From positions 22,154-86,153 of the forward strand of contig CALVAR010000007.1 in assembly GCA_944325575.1 (NCBI GenBank): a DNA stretch of 64,000 bases. Direction: 5' to 3'. A program made the position numbers and the translations under genes. The stretch's first letter is position 1, and each line of letters begins with the position of its first letter. Below the pieces are notes generated by a model that worked only from the letters and a program-made list of their open reading frames with translations, did no database searches and was not told the origin of the DNA. This stretch comes from Candidatus Gastranaerophilales bacterium (GTDB lineage: Bacteria > Cyanobacteriota > Vampirovibrionia > Gastranaerophilales > Gastranaerophilaceae). Below, one piece after another: positions 63,223-64,000 of the stretch.

Positions 63223-63759
63223 ATGAATTGCCGCAGAGCATTTGTTCCAAATGGATATGTCCACATCATAATAACATCTTATGAAAGAAAGTCTGTATTT
63301 ATTGAAAATATTGAAATATTGAGAACTTCATTTAAGAATGTACAAAAATTATACAAATTTGAAATAATTGCAATTTGCGTTTTGCCTGATCATATTCATT
63401 TGATTTTTCATCCGAAAGATATAAACAATTATCCCAAAATCATATCATCTATAAAACATTATTTTTCAAGAAATGTTGGGCAGGTATGCCCAACCTACAA
63501 TTTAAAAATCGGATATAAAAATAAAAGGGAAAAGGGGATTTTTCAAAGACGATATTGGGAACATACAATTGTATCTGAAGAAGAATTGAAGAATCAAATC
63601 AACTACATACATTACAATCCTGTTAAACACGGACTTGTAGATAATGTAAGAGATTGGAAATATTCATCATTTCATAAGTTTGTAAAAGAAGGTTTGTATG
63701 AAAACAACTGGGGTTGTTTTGAAGATATTAAAAATATCAAAGACTTAGATTTTGAATAG
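63223..63759 (+). CDS. REP-associated tyrosine transposase (RAYT, Y1_Tnp)
   Basis: The 178-residue protein is a single-domain HUH nuclease of the IS200/IS605-related Y1 family. The HUH motif lies in LPDHIHLIFHP at about 54-64, and KGIFQRRYWEHTIVSEEE and YIHYNPVKHGLVDN are RAYT hallmarks; the catalytic Tyr is in the latter region. RAYTs bind and cleave REP hairpins as single-stranded DNA and are usually single-copy genes. A REP copy sits inside the coding sequence (residues 84-92) and another 28 bp upstream. The 87-bp tandem array begins 42 bp downstream. The gene has no IS ends of its own. Confidence 0.9.
   Translation: MNCRRAFVPNGYVHIIITSYERKSVFIENIEILRTSFKNVQKLYKFEIIAICVLPDHIHLIFHPKDINNYPKIISSIKHYFSRNVGQVCPTYNLKIGYKNKREKGIFQRRYWEHTIVSEEELKNQINYIHYNPVKHGLVDNVRDWKYSSFHKFVKEGLYENNWGCFEDIKNIKDLDFE
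63474..63498 (-). repeat. REP palindrome inside the RAYT coding sequence
   Basis: The 25 bases starting tgttgggcaggtatgcccaa are the reverse complement of the upstream REP with one substitution. They encode residues 84-92 (NVGQVCPTY) in frame, between the HUH part and the QRRYWEH part. Confidence 0.85.
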
Positions 63760-63800
63760 TTTTTATCTGTGTTCTTTATTATTAACTAACTGTTCAATTA

Positions 63801-64000
63801 TAGATTAGGAACCCCGTTTGGGTTCGAATCAATAAGGTAGTGGGTGAATATTTGCGCCCGGGGCGGTTTGAGCAAAGCTCGAACATTTAGATTAGGAACC
63901 CCGTTTGGGTTCGAATCAATAAAGTAGTGGGTGAATATTTGCGCCCGGGGCGGTTTGAGCAAAGCTCGAACATTTAGATTAGGAACCCCGTTTGGGTTCG
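63801..64000. repeat. 87-bp tandem repeat array, runs off the window
   Basis: The unit starting tagattaggaaccccgtttg begins at 63801, 63888 and 63975, giving an exact 87-bp period with one visible substitution (aaggtag versus aaagtag). Each unit can fold twice: gaaccc-cgttt-gggttc and gtttgagc-aaa-gctcgaac. The left part also resembles the box at 63133-63165. There are no spacers of different sequence, so it is not a CRISPR array. The array continues beyond the window. Confidence 0.85.

Noticed and set aside
63821..63830. tRNA gene suggested by the box ggttcgaatc
   Set aside because: The box looks like a T-arm, but no acceptor stem, anticodon arm or D-arm can be formed around it; the same box recurs in every 87-bp unit.
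63801..64000. CRISPR array
   Set aside because: The repeated unit is uniform over its full 87 bp with no unique spacers and no cas genes nearby.

Overview
The window is AT-rich bacterial chromosome with the standard stop codons (TGA is used as a stop, for example at 284-286 and 41807-41809). The Gram-negative envelope genes (LptB and an LptF/LptG permease), a flagellar export apparatus with two flagellins, type IV pilus assembly parts, RNase Y with YmdB, a GH57/DUF3536 protein, and several lineage-restricted proteins (one beginning with an NPYKVFFQQTGVYNPV-like segment) together suggest a non-photosynthetic relative of Cyanobacteria (Vampirovibrionia/Melainabacteria, probably Gastranaerophilales). 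That assignment is an inference from recognition; no search was run.

Left part (0-24.6 kb). A mosaic of non-coding repeats (0.28-0.8 kb) is followed by a DAHP synthase, a sugar nucleotidyltransferase and an unusual protein made only of Clp N-terminal repeats. Next comes a leftward rny-ymdB-PHP-pseudopilin cluster. Divergent from it is a rightward membrane-stress operon: J-domain protein, PspA, DUF4178, DUF350, two small membrane proteins and a membrane-bound spermidine synthase-like protein. Housekeeping genes follow (tgt, ndk, miaA, ilvD, yebC) with two tandem paralogues of unknown function and a small XRE regulator locus with a long operator-like dyad.

Middle part (24.6-43.8 kb). This holds lptB with its permease, the GH57/DUF3536 protein, two GT-C type membrane proteins (one here, one at 17.5-18.7 kb), coaE, cysS, a large lineage-type membrane coiled-coil protein, an SDR, the RpoD-family sigma factor and rlmB. 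It continues with a fused PilM/PilN-like protein and PilO-like protein behind a near-consensus promoter, agmatinase, and a nanE-ROK kinase pair.

Right part (43.8-64 kb). Two flagellins share an upstream element, and the second has a structured leader. They are followed by adk-map, gatB, a CoA-dehydratase-activase-like protein, rsfS and a MscS channel. The fliP-fliQ-fliR-flhB export cluster, pepA, a malic enzyme with an internal insertion, plsY, a degenerate kinase-like protein, der and an EF-hand protein come next. At the right edge a REP-associated tyrosine transposase carries a copy of its own palindrome inside its coding sequence and lies next to an 87-bp tandem array.

The best candidates for something undescribed are the J-domain/PspA/DUF350/spermidine synthase operon, the Clp_N-only protein, the self-containing RAYT/REP unit with its dispersed repeats, and the 280-bp duplication at the end of yebC. 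No rRNA, tRNA or CRISPR array was recognised.
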